Source: Candidatus Thorarchaeota archaeon (GTDB lineage: Archaea > Asgardarchaeota > Thorarchaeia > Thorarchaeales > Thorarchaeaceae). From it: a stretch of DNA of 13,085 nucleotides. Below, one piece after another: positions 1 to 7,168 of the stretch. Position 1 is the first letter of the stretch. Every line of letters starts with the position of its first letter. A program made the position numbers and the translations under genes. The DNA lies in assembly GCA_016840825.1 (NCBI GenBank), contig JAEORN010000155.1:1-13085 (forward strand). Reading direction: 5' to 3'. The notes under the pieces are model-generated. The model was not told the origin of the DNA, ran no database searches, and was given only the letters and a program-made list of their open reading frames with translations.

Positions 1-239
1 CAGTTGATATTGAAGAAGCAAGATGGAAGCCCTTCAGAAGAACCCTAAAACCCACACACAGAATGAGCTTGGACCAGATATTCGATTATGCACGGTCATG
101 TGCTGATGCTGGAACCATGATGGCTACGCCAAGAGTGACTGAGGTGGTCCTGATCTCAACTATCATTGAGATGCTACAAGAGATACAATATCTCAGAGAG
201 AAAGTAAAGCACCTCGAGAGCGAGAAGGGACAAGTATGA
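1..239 (+). CDS. 3' end of a small unrecognised archaeal protein upstream of polB2 (5' partial)
   Basis: An open frame enters from the left edge (first full codon at position 3) and ends at TGA 237-239, giving at least 78 residues. It begins VDIEEARWKPFRRTL. The middle is a mixed helical stretch (SLDQIFDYARSCADAG), and the last ~30 residues are a charged, leucine-spaced helix (IEMLQEIQYLREKVKHLE) that could form a coiled coil. No catalytic motif, cysteine pair or membrane segment is visible. The stop overlaps the polB2 ATG as ATGA, a 4-bp overlap typical of translational coupling, so it is probably an operon partner of the polymerase. I do not recognise the family; a small accessory or docking protein for PolB2 is only an inference. 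The frame reads through the left edge with no certain start inside the window. Confidence 0.7.
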   Translation, partial: VDIEEARWKPFRRTLKPTHRMSLDQIFDYARSCADAGTMMATPRVTEVVLISTIIEMLQEIQYLREKVKHLESEKGQV

Positions 240-2509
240 GAAGAATAGGCTGGCTCCTTGATGCTAGCGTGAATCAAAAGACACAGTCGCTCACACTCTG
301 GATAAAGGAAGATGGAAAGACAAAGGGCTATACATACGATAGCTTCAAGCCATCACTCTATGTTAGTACAAGTATACTTGAGAGTCGAGACTGGACTGAC
401 GAGGATGTTCTCCGAACAGTATCGCAACATCACGATGTAGTAGACGTAGAGATCGTTCGCAGATTCACATCCGTCTACGATGAGGAGCCACAACGGGTGC
501 TATGTGTTTCGACAGAATTGGGAACACAGTCAGAGGTAGCAAGAGACCTTGAGAATCTACCAGATTCCATGATTTTCCATGAAGAGATTGACCCAGTACA
601 GCAATTCTTCATGGCAACAGACATCTTTCCCTTTGGACGCGTTGATTTTGAGGAACAGAACGGGATGGTCACAAAGATCACTTGCATCGATAGCAGGGAT
701 GACGCAGAGTATGATACACCTGAACTTAAGGAGATGGGAATCGAGGTGGTGATAGACGCCGAAGGTTTGTTCCCACAATTCGAAGACCCGATACGCTACG
801 TCGAGGTCTATACTCAGGGAAAGGTCATACGAATAGAGGAGGAAGAAGAGCGGGAGATGCTTCTTCTACTTCAGAAAGCCGTAGAGGACATCGATCCAGA
901 TGTGATAGTAACTAGGGGCGGAGATGACCATCTCTTCAGATACCTGTCATTACGGGCCAAGGTAAATGAAGTACAGCTCGTATTCTCAAGAGATGGGGAG
1001 AAGCTTGAGGTTGCACAAAGGGAGTCAAATTCATTCTGGCAATACAATCAGATTGTCTTCAAATCAGGAAATCAAGTGATGTTCAATGGACGCCTTCACA
1101 TCGATAAGAAAGAGAGTCTTTACTACTCCCCCTCAGGGATGGAGGGTGTGATAGAGGGGTGCAGGATGGCTTTTGCGCGTCCACAGAAGGTCGCACGAAT
1201 GTCAATAGGCACGGCAAATGCATCAGCACAATTCTACACAGCTCACAAGATGGGTATTCTCATCCCTTCAGTGAAACGGAATCCTGAGTTCCTCAAAACG
1301 GTGAACGATCTTGCGACAATTGACAGAGGCGGACTAATCTTCCAGCCACGCCCGGGAATATACGAGAATGTTGCAGAAGTTGATTTTGCATCAATGTATC
1401 CAACACTTATGGTCACACGGAATATCAGTCCAGAAACCATCTGTACAAGGAATCAATGTCCATACAATTACCAATACTGTATTGACATCCCAGAGCTTAG
1501 CTTCAAGATATGCAACCGCAGAAGAGGCATAATATCGAAATCATTGGAAGTAGTCGTACGAAAGAGAAATGAGTTCAAGGAATTGATACTCAGAGGTGAC
1601 GATACAAAGAAGTACAAGCTCAAGCAGAACACGCTCAAAGGGATTCTCGTTTCGTGTTTTGGATACCTAGGTTTTAAGAACGCAAAATTCGGCAGGGTAG
1701 AGGCACATACGGCAGTATGTGCGTTTGCTCGAGATGTCCTCCTTAAAACTCAAGAGATAGGAGAGGAGATGGGATTACATACAGTCCATGGAATCGTGGA
1801 TTCCCTTTGGATGAGCTCAGATGAGAAGCTTGACTATGATCACCTTCAGGAGTTCTGCGAAAGAGTCAGCAGAGCAGTAGATATAGAAATGTCACTAAAA
1901 GGCATCTACAAATGGATGGTCGTCCCATCGTCACGGATGCATCCTTCAATTGCTCCACTAAATAGATACTACGGGGTCTATCAGAATGGGGGAATAAAGA
2001 CCCGGGGTATAGAAACACGGCGTCGAGATACGTGTATGTATGTAGGAGACTGCCAGAAACAAATGATTGAGGTTCTAGCCAGAGGTAATAACACGCAGGA
2101 GTTTCTCGATTTGATACCGGAAGCGTATTCCGTTTGCCAAAGATTCATTGACAGGCTATACAGAGGAGATGTTGACCTACGAGACCTCGTTCTACATTCA
2201 CGTCTTACTCGTGAACCTCATGAATATAGAGCGACCTCGCGTGCTGCAGTAGTTGCGAAGCAGCTAGTAGCAGTAGGAAAGGAGTTGCATGCAGGGCAAA
2301 AAGTGCGATACATTATGGTAGATTCTGATGCACCAAGCTCATTCAGACGCGTAAAAGCCCTTGAGCTAATAGACAAGTCAACGCCCTATGATCCTAAAGC
2401 CTATGCGGATCTCTGCGTACGAGCATTTGAGAATCTCATACCAGCGCGGTATCTAGACCCTTCGATCAAAGAGTCTATGAGAGGAGTAACTATTTCTAAA
2501 CTAGTGTAG
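236..2509 (+). CDS. polB2: Family B DNA polymerase, archaeal PolB2 type, with degraded exonuclease and altered motif C
   Basis: 757 aa. Polymerase motif A is intact (DFASMYP, D383), followed by NISPET, a PolB2 hallmark. Motif B keeps the catalytic Lys (K468) in a diverged KGILVSCFGYLG, where the usual Asn and Tyr are V472 and F475. Motif C, normally YGDTDS, reads HGIVDS (518-523): the second, metal-binding Asp (D522) is kept and the first is Ile520. The GIETRRRDT segment (591-599) matches the thumb/palm KGxExxRRD element. In the exonuclease half only an ExoI-like DAE (174-176) is recognisable. The ExoII Asp is replaced by L233 in the aligned TRGGDDHLFRYL, and ExoIII cannot be found after GRLHID (285-290). 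Four cysteines (C403, C408, C415, C426) may form a zinc knuckle. PolB2 enzymes were first thought inactive and later linked to lesion bypass; the kept D383/D522/K468 fit residual synthesis without proofreading. The start is set by the ATGA overlap with the upstream gene; a weak AAGGGA precedes it. Confidence 0.9.
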   Translation: MRRIGWLLDASVNQKTQSLTLWIKEDGKTKGYTYDSFKPSLYVSTSILESRDWTDEDVLRTVSQHHDVVDVEIVRRFTSVYDEEPQRVLCVSTELGTQSEVARDLENLPDSMIFHEEIDPVQQFFMATDIFPFGRVDFEEQNGMVTKITCIDSRDDAEYDTPELKEMGIEVVIDAEGLFPQFEDPIRYVEVYTQGKVIRIEEEEEREMLLLLQKAVEDIDPDVIVTRGGDDHLFRYLSLRAKVNEVQLVFSRDGEKLEVAQRESNSFWQYNQIVFKSGNQVMFNGRLHIDKKESLYYSPSGMEGVIEGCRMAFARPQKVARMSIGTANASAQFYTAHKMGILIPSVKRNPEFLKTVNDLATIDRGGLIFQPRPGIYENVAEVDFASMYPTLMVTRNISPETICTRNQCPYNYQYCIDIPELSFKICNRRRGIISKSLEVVVRKRNEFKELILRGDDTKKYKLKQNTLKGILVSCFGYLGFKNAKFGRVEAHTAVCAFARDVLLKTQEIGEEMGLHTVHGIVDSLWMSSDEKLDYDHLQEFCERVSRAVDIEMSLKGIYKWMVVPSSRMHPSIAPLNRYYGVYQNGGIKTRGIETRRRDTCMYVGDCQKQMIEVLARGNNTQEFLDLIPEAYSVCQRFIDRLYRGDVDLRDLVLHSRLTREPHEYRATSRAAVVAKQLVAVGKELHAGQKVRYIMVDSDAPSSFRRVKALELIDKSTPYDPKAYADLCVRAFENLIPARYLDPSIKESMRGVTISKLV

Positions 2510-2513
2510 TCAT

Positions 2514-3875
2514 CTACTCGGTTACTGCTTGTGCTTGAAGGACGATGCGAGGCTTTAGTTCCCTGATTGGAATTCCTGTTTCCTTGGCAACCTTTACTAT
2601 ATCATCAGCTTCTGGCTTGATGTTTATTATGCTACCATCAGACCCTCTGGAAACTTTAACTCGAACCATGAACTCCTTGTCATCAATCTCAAGTCGGCAA
2701 ACAACAGTGTCACGTTGAGCCTTGAGCCGATTCCATTCAGTGTATCTAATTCCTAAGGTTCCGAGATGTTTGATCATGAGTTCAGCGATGCTCTTCAGTC
2801 CGGCTTTAGCCGCGATCACTTTCACCAAAAAACAGGGACGATTCTTCTTACCATATGCAGGAATCATGATGACATCATAGGCGAGACCTTCTGATAGCAG
2901 AACTTCGAAGAGATTACCCATTACTTCACCGTCAACATCATCAACATTAGTTTCTATAACAATAACTTCGTCTGCATTCCAGTCTTCAAACATGTCCTTT
3001 CTCTCCATTCCTGATTTCTTCGACTCCGAAGGTATTTCCTTTTTCTTAGGTTTCTCTTCTTTCTTAGGTAGTTCTTTTGGTTTCACTGGTGGAGCTTTCT
3101 TTTCAGTGCCTTCAGGTACTTCCATCACTCCTACTGAAAAGCGGAGTACATTAGGAATCTCACCAAGGTCACGAGATCCCAGTCCAACACCTTGCTTTTC
3201 AAGTATGAAGCTCTCAGTACTTTCTACGAACTCATCAACAAGTGTAACAAGTATTGCAGCGCCGGTAGGTGTGAGGACTTCAGTATTAGCATCACCTGGA
3301 TGAACGGGCATGTCATGAGCAACTATTATCTCAGAAACAGCAGGTACAGGAACATCTAGAAGTCCATGTTCAGTCTGAATAGACCCATTTCCAACTGCAA
3401 CAGTAGTACAGATAAAGTTGGTATCTTGAAGATGACCTGATTTCTCTAGAAGATAGGCAGTACCAATCACATCAAGAATAGTATCAACAGTCCCTGTTTC
3501 ATGAAGATGTAATTTCTCAACAGGAGTGTCATGAGCCCGAGATTCAGCTTGAATAATCTCATTTAATGCGTCCGTGGCAAATTGAATGGCTTTCTTTGAC
3601 AGCTCAAGCTCTTCTGCAACTGATTGAAGTATCTCCTGCAATGAACTAGGACTAAATCTTACGTCTTTGTCCTTTGACACTTCTAGTCGCTTACCGGAGA
3701 TGCCATTCACTGTGTCTTGATGAATCCTTACTCTAATAGCGGGATCATAAATGAGTAGACTTGCAGCTACTGGCACGATAGCCTCATTATCACCAATCAG
3801 GTCTATCAGTGCGGAGAGGATCATATCTCCTGATGCCCCAGCTTTGGATGCATCTATCAGTATCGTCTTACTCAC
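2514..3875 (-). CDS. larC: LarC, nickel insertion protein for nickel-pincer cofactor, with a charged interdomain linker
   Basis: 453 aa. LarC inserts nickel into pyridinium-3,5-bisthiocarboxylate mononucleotide (a CTP-dependent step) to make the nickel-pincer cofactor of lactate-racemase-like enzymes. The N-terminal half carries ASGDMILSALID (14-25) and LHLHETGTVDTILDVIG (122-138), hallmarks of the LarC1/DUF111 part. The C-terminal half has ETNVDDVDGEVMG (308-320) and KKNRPCFLVKV (343-353), the LarC2 part. Between them, residues ~257-295 are a Lys/Pro/Glu-rich linker. In Lactobacillus the two halves are joined by programmed frameshifting; here one continuous frame encodes both. The start is GTG at 3873-3875, preceded by GGAG ten bases upstream; an ATG just upstream hits a stop at once. 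The gene is the last of the leftward series, 91 bp after cofE, so it may also have its own promoter. No LarA, LarB or LarE lies in the window. Confidence 0.92.
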   Translation of the reverse strand: MSKTILIDASKAGASGDMILSALIDLIGDNEAIVPVAASLLIYDPAIRVRIHQDTVNGISGKRLEVSKDKDVRFSPSSLQEILQSVAEELELSKKAIQFATDALNEIIQAESRAHDTPVEKLHLHETGTVDTILDVIGTAYLLEKSGHLQDTNFICTTVAVGNGSIQTEHGLLDVPVPAVSEIIVAHDMPVHPGDANTEVLTPTGAAILVTLVDEFVESTESFILEKQGVGLGSRDLGEIPNVLRFSVGVMEVPEGTEKKAPPVKPKELPKKEEKPKKKEIPSESKKSGMERKDMFEDWNADEVIVIETNVDDVDGEVMGNLFEVLLSEGLAYDVIMIPAYGKKNRPCFLVKVIAAKAGLKSIAELMIKHLGTLGIRYTEWNRLKAQRDTVVCRLEIDDKEFMVRVKVSRGSDGSIINIKPEADDIVKVAKETGIPIRELKPRIVLQAQAVTE

Positions 3876-3885
3876 TCAGCCCATT

Positions 3886-3889
3886 CTCC
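3886..3889 (-). promoter_or_regulatory. Shine-Dalgarno site supporting the larC GTG start
   Basis: On the minus strand GGAG lies 10 bases upstream of GTG 3875-3873. The ATG between them (AATGGGCTGA) is followed after one codon by TGA, so it cannot start larC, which leaves GTG as the start. Confidence 0.5.
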
Positions 3890-3958
3890 GATTATTCTAC
3901 TTCACTGACGGGAAAGCAGGAAAGTCCTTTTCTTTCTTTCGAGCGTGTATCCTCTTGG

Positions 3959-3964
3959 TTTATA
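3959..3964 (-). promoter_or_regulatory. Possible TATA box for larC
   Basis: The minus-strand hexamer TATAAA sits in the 91-bp cofE-larC gap, right after the cofE stop and ~84 bases before the larC GTG. An archaeal start site ~25 bases downstream would give a leader of about 60 nt with a purine-rich tract. This is sequence resemblance only; the rest of the gap holds nothing else I can identify. Confidence 0.3.
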
Positions 3965-3966
3965 CT

Positions 3967-4749
3967 TCATATAGCAGTCTCTTTCTTACGCCATTGTTCG
4001 AAAATCGCCATATACATGCACTCCTGAGGGGCGATCCACATCTCTGAGGAGTCAAAGGCTTGGTCCACCATCTGTATCGGAGCGTTTCGAATTAATGCGG
4101 CAGGAATCGATTCATTGGATTCGCCCATCACTGCTGTACAGGCGGATGAAAGATTATCAGCTATAGCTCGGCGTGTTATCCGGAGCTCATTTCCAAACAA
4201 ATCCAGACGCCCTCGATCATCAGCTACAGGACGAAATCCTGCTACTCCTAATGCCATTCCAATATTCCCTAGACGAAGAGGTTGTGTCCTGCTGTCGATT
4301 ATCAAAACCCCAACATTCTTTCCAAATCGGTCTCTAATCTGATGTCGAATCCGTTGAGCGCTATTCTTAGGATCTTTAGGGAGTAATGATGCATACCCGG
4401 GAGGAACATTTGATTTGTCTACCCCTGCATTTGCCATGAGGGTATTGTTCTTGATCGTTAGGAGGACATGAGGAATTCCTCCAAGAATCTCATCTGCTTC
4501 GTCAAGTACCAATTGAGCGACTGCAGGGTGCATCACGAACTTCTCAGCTAATTCTTGAGCGTGGGGTGACACTAGAACATCATTAAGGTTCACAACTTGT
4601 CCTTCTGTAGTACCAAGGGGAGTTTCTGCAATTCCAAGAACATCATTATCTTCAAAACTATACCCGGTTTTTTCTAGACCTTGAGATATCACATCTAAGA
4701 AGTCATCTCTCTCTGTGATAATTCTGGTTTTAATTGGAATGACCTGCAT
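3967..4749 (-). CDS. cofE: CofE-family gamma-glutamyl ligase (F420-0:L-glutamate ligase family, divergent)
   Basis: 260 aa from the chosen start, close to the usual ~250 of CofE. CofE adds L-glutamate to coenzyme F420-0 with GTP. Visible family marks are IKTRIITERDD near the N terminus, MANAGVDKSN (105-114) with the metal-binding NAGxD Asp, LLPKDPKNSAQRIR, an Asp-Ser motif DSRTQPLR (152-159), DDRGRLDLFGNELRIT (177-192) and a final MGE...P segment. The loop that in canonical CofE reads D-S/T-x-GRPWR is here TQPLR, so substrate specificity may differ; some COG1478 members glutamylate folate instead of F420. A GTG at 4756-4758 is in frame, but ATG 4747-4749 has GGTG six bases upstream and gives the N terminus MQVIPIKTRI expected of the family. 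It follows the marker-14 gene after about 57 bp. Confidence 0.82.
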   Translation of the reverse strand: MQVIPIKTRIITERDDFLDVISQGLEKTGYSFEDNDVLGIAETPLGTTEGQVVNLNDVLVSPHAQELAEKFVMHPAVAQLVLDEADEILGGIPHVLLTIKNNTLMANAGVDKSNVPPGYASLLPKDPKNSAQRIRHQIRDRFGKNVGVLIIDSRTQPLRLGNIGMALGVAGFRPVADDRGRLDLFGNELRITRRAIADNLSSACTAVMGESNESIPAALIRNAPIQMVDQAFDSSEMWIAPQECMYMAIFEQWRKKETAI

Positions 4750-4806
4750 GATATGCACCGAAATAGAACTGATTCTTGCGACTCATAAAGACTTCTTCTT
4801 GTCTAG

Positions 4807-6225
4807 CTAATCAGCTCTTTGACGTTTCATCCGAGCACCCATAATGCATTTGTCACCCTTGCGACCGCCCATCGGATTATTTCGAGTCCCCATTGAGTTC
4901 ATACAGCGCGCAGCGACTGCAGCGCCATATGCTAATCCATCCTCCACGAAGACAAGTTGATGCTCCTCTACCCATGGCGTTCCATCATCTGTCTTCAAGA
5001 GTGATGCAATTAGATTTGGCTTGTTACCAGTCGTAATTGCTCGTCCAGTCATACCCAATGATGTTTCAGGGAAGATTAAGCCATTCTTTTCCGCCAGAGA
5101 AACAAGCTTCATTACAAGATGTGCTTGTACCATATCAATGACATACTGCAGCCCATCAAGTCCATAATTCTCAGCAATTATCTTTCCTTTTTCCATTAGT
5201 AGATGTAAGTCAGAGCCATTCTCACCTACATCTATTCCCATCACAGCAACGCCAGATTCTTCTGCAGCAACCATATTCACTGGAACAGACCCAAATCGCG
5301 AAATTCCTTTTGGCAGAGTCTGAACTAAAATTAGCTCATAGATTTCGTTCATGGTTGAACTGGGAATTTCATGCATCCTCGTTTTCTTGGAGGAAAGGGG
5401 AAGGTCGAGTGCAGTAGCATTAGGCACTGATGATAGACCCGATCCAGAAGCAAGTGCATCCGCAATAGCTCCAGCCAGACCAGCAAATGAACCAATTGTA
5501 TGTGAGTATGGGAACTCCCTGTTAGTAATGCGGCCTGCTAATGTTGTTCCGAAATCAAGGGTCAAGACAGGATTTCTGAAATCTACACCTATAGATTTGA
5601 CAGCTCCTTTGATGCCTGCACTCACAAGCTCCCCTTCCATCTCATTGCCGACAATACTTGCATCTGCAGGAGGTAAACTGCTTGTAATAGCACCATCAAA
5701 GTATACTTTCTTCAACCAAGAGTATTCTTGCAAGTGTGGTGGGAGATTTTCAGGTGTTAGTGAAGCAGTCATCTTTCGTGGTGGAATGCCAGCTTTAAGA
5801 CAACCATCTGCTAGAGCTTTGACCATCTCCCCCACATCATCAGGATGCATGAATCCAGCGGTTACTCCAGTTGAGCGAACTACAAAATGCAGATCTGTTT
5901 CAATATCCAATCCTGCGGAGGCAAGAACAGATCCTATTATATCGGATACGAATTCAGCTACTGACTCACGCGTCAGCTCAACTCCCACTAGAGTTTCTCC
6001 AAATACCTCCTCGCTTGATTTGGGTGGACGAACATCTCGAGTAAAACGAACTTCTTTTGCGATTTGGAATATCTCGGCAGTTTTGAGATTAGTAGTTGAA
6101 AGTATACATTTAGTAGTGGTATTTCCAAGCTCAACGGATGCAACTGTGTAGAATGGTCCTAGACGTGTAGTTGAAACACCAACAGCTCTTGGTTGTATCA
6201 CCTTCATACGCCGAACCAATACCAT
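4807..6225 (-). CDS. Methanogenesis marker protein 14 (ASKHA-type ATPase fold, unknown function)
   Basis: 472 aa from the chosen start. I recognise this from the family sequence: FYTVASVELGNTTTKC near the N terminus, TRDVRPP, EVFGETLVGVELTRE, FVVRSTGVTAGF, GNEMEGELVSAGIK, a glycine-rich LDFGTTLAGRI (~223-233), and the C-terminal FVEDGLAYGAAVAARCMNS plus MGGRKGDKCIMGAR. The ELGNTTTK and DFGTT loops look like the two phosphate-binding loops of the actin/Hsp70/sugar-kinase superfamily, which includes corrinoid reactivases. The family was defined as conserved in methanogens; its reaction is unknown. It directly follows mtrH, which favours a role with MtrA, perhaps ATP-driven reactivation of oxidised cobalamin (inference). 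No ferredoxin-type cysteine cluster is present, so electrons would need another donor. The mtrH stop and this start touch as TAGGTGATG. GTG 6228, ATG 6225, TTG 6219 (four bases after GGTGAT) and ATG 6207 are all possible starts. Confidence 0.88.
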   Translation of the reverse strand: MVLVRRMKVIQPRAVGVSTTRLGPFYTVASVELGNTTTKCILSTTNLKTAEIFQIAKEVRFTRDVRPPKSSEEVFGETLVGVELTRESVAEFVSDIIGSVLASAGLDIETDLHFVVRSTGVTAGFMHPDDVGEMVKALADGCLKAGIPPRKMTASLTPENLPPHLQEYSWLKKVYFDGAITSSLPPADASIVGNEMEGELVSAGIKGAVKSIGVDFRNPVLTLDFGTTLAGRITNREFPYSHTIGSFAGLAGAIADALASGSGLSSVPNATALDLPLSSKKTRMHEIPSSTMNEIYELILVQTLPKGISRFGSVPVNMVAAEESGVAVMGIDVGENGSDLHLLMEKGKIIAENYGLDGLQYVIDMVQAHLVMKLVSLAEKNGLIFPETSLGMTGRAITTGNKPNLIASLLKTDDGTPWVEEHQLVFVEDGLAYGAAVAARCMNSMGTRNNPMGGRKGDKCIMGARMKRQRAD

Positions 6226-6228
6226 CAC

Positions 6229-7164
6229 CTAGAAGAGACGTTTCAATGGATGATCTTCTGAAGGCTCAATCCCAAACTCAAGATTTGCATACTCACCAGA
6301 GAATACATCCGCCATAGCAATGAGGGGAAAGACGGAACTGGCATTCTTTATCGGGCCATAGAGCACAAAATCTCCACCCAACAATTGAACAGCGAGATTT
6401 GAGGATAAATCACATGCCTTGAAAGCCTCTTTATCCTTCTTCTTGTATTCATTAAGCCATGGCCATGATGAGGGTGCATTATGAATTCCAGATCCAGTAG
6501 GTAGACCGTATTTGGATTTCGAAACAAATGTAAATGCGAGAGATGACCCAGCCCCAGCCCCCATAGCTGTCGTTGCAGTATCAATCAAGGGCTTAGTTAT
6601 TCCAAGTGATTCGCATAGAGACAAAAGTCCTGTGTCTAAACTCATAGCACCTTGCTCGAGAATAGCTCTTCTACCAGCGATTGATGGATCCTGTGGGTTA
6701 AAGGCCAACACTATTGCAGCGTCGTGCTGAAACTCGCGAAGAAAATCAATTTCTTGTTTCGTCGCGGAAACATTCAGTGAGTTATAGACAACGCGGTCAA
6801 GGAGCCCTGTTTCTTCAGCATATTCTAAACCTGAACATCGAACCTCAGCACTTGTTGAATCAAGAATTAAAGGCACCTCGGTTTGTTCTGCTGCAAATTC
6901 AATGAATCTACACATTGCTTCCTTGGTTTCGGATACAATCTGTAACATGCAAGGATTGCCCGTTGTCGAGGACATCTCATCCTGGAGGTTGACGAGAGTT
7001 TCTGCCTCGGACTTATCGAACAAACCACGATGAGGATCACTAACAATTTTGTGGCCACTATAGAATATGCTTCCAGCAAGAACTGTGGGTAGCTCTCCAG
7101 GATTTCCTCCGATTCGTACGCCACCAATTGTATGGATAACCTGTTCCTTCTGAAATATGAACAT
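6229..7164 (-). CDS. mtrH: Tetrahydromethanopterin S-methyltransferase subunit H (canonical MtrH)
   Basis: 311 aa, full length for MtrH. MtrH is a TIM-barrel methyltransferase that moves the methyl group of methyl-tetrahydromethanopterin to the Co(I) corrinoid of MtrA. Family segments are clear: IGGVRIGGNPGELPTVLAGS (13-32), IFYSGHKIV, TGNPCMLQIVSET (68-80), LDSTSAEVR (101-109), LLDRVVYNSLN (121-131), LAFNPQDPS (153-161), LIDTATTAMGAG (193-204) and IHNAPSSW (227-234). The Asp and Asn residues of DSTSAE, YNSLN, LID and HNA correspond to the pterin-binding face shared with methyl-folate:corrinoid methyltransferases. ATG 7162-7164 is preceded by AAGGAG ten bases upstream, and mtrA ends 4 bp before this start. 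There is no signal peptide or membrane helix, so it is cytoplasmic. This copy is closer to methanogen MtrH than the upstream paralogue. Confidence 0.93.
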   Translation of the reverse strand: MFIFQKEQVIHTIGGVRIGGNPGELPTVLAGSIFYSGHKIVSDPHRGLFDKSEAETLVNLQDEMSSTTGNPCMLQIVSETKEAMCRFIEFAAEQTEVPLILDSTSAEVRCSGLEYAEETGLLDRVVYNSLNVSATKQEIDFLREFQHDAAIVLAFNPQDPSIAGRRAILEQGAMSLDTGLLSLCESLGITKPLIDTATTAMGAGAGSSLAFTFVSKSKYGLPTGSGIHNAPSSWPWLNEYKKKDKEAFKACDLSSNLAVQLLGGDFVLYGPIKNASSVFPLIAMADVFSGEYANLEFGIEPSEDHPLKRLF

Positions 7165-7168
7165 CTCT

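Noticed and set aside
2992..3303. 103-codon open frame on the plus strand rich in Phe and Ser
   Set aside because: It is the antisense reading of the Lys/Glu-rich LarC linker; the Phe/Ser richness mirrors that low-complexity codon use.
4759..4806. Possible promoter for cofE (CTTTATGAG)
   Set aside because: The match to an archaeal TATA box is weak and the gap is short enough for read-through from the upstream gene.
5351..6151. 266-codon open frame on the plus strand
   Set aside because: Antisense to the marker-14 gene, rich in Ser/Pro/Arg as expected for a shadow frame, with no start signal or domain.
6348..6584. Open frame on the same strand as mtrH in another frame, and similar ones at 6867-7172 and 7183-7422
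   Set aside because: Fully or almost fully inside mtrH or mtrA on the same strand, with no family resemblance; no sign of a frameshift, since mtrH and mtrA are full length.
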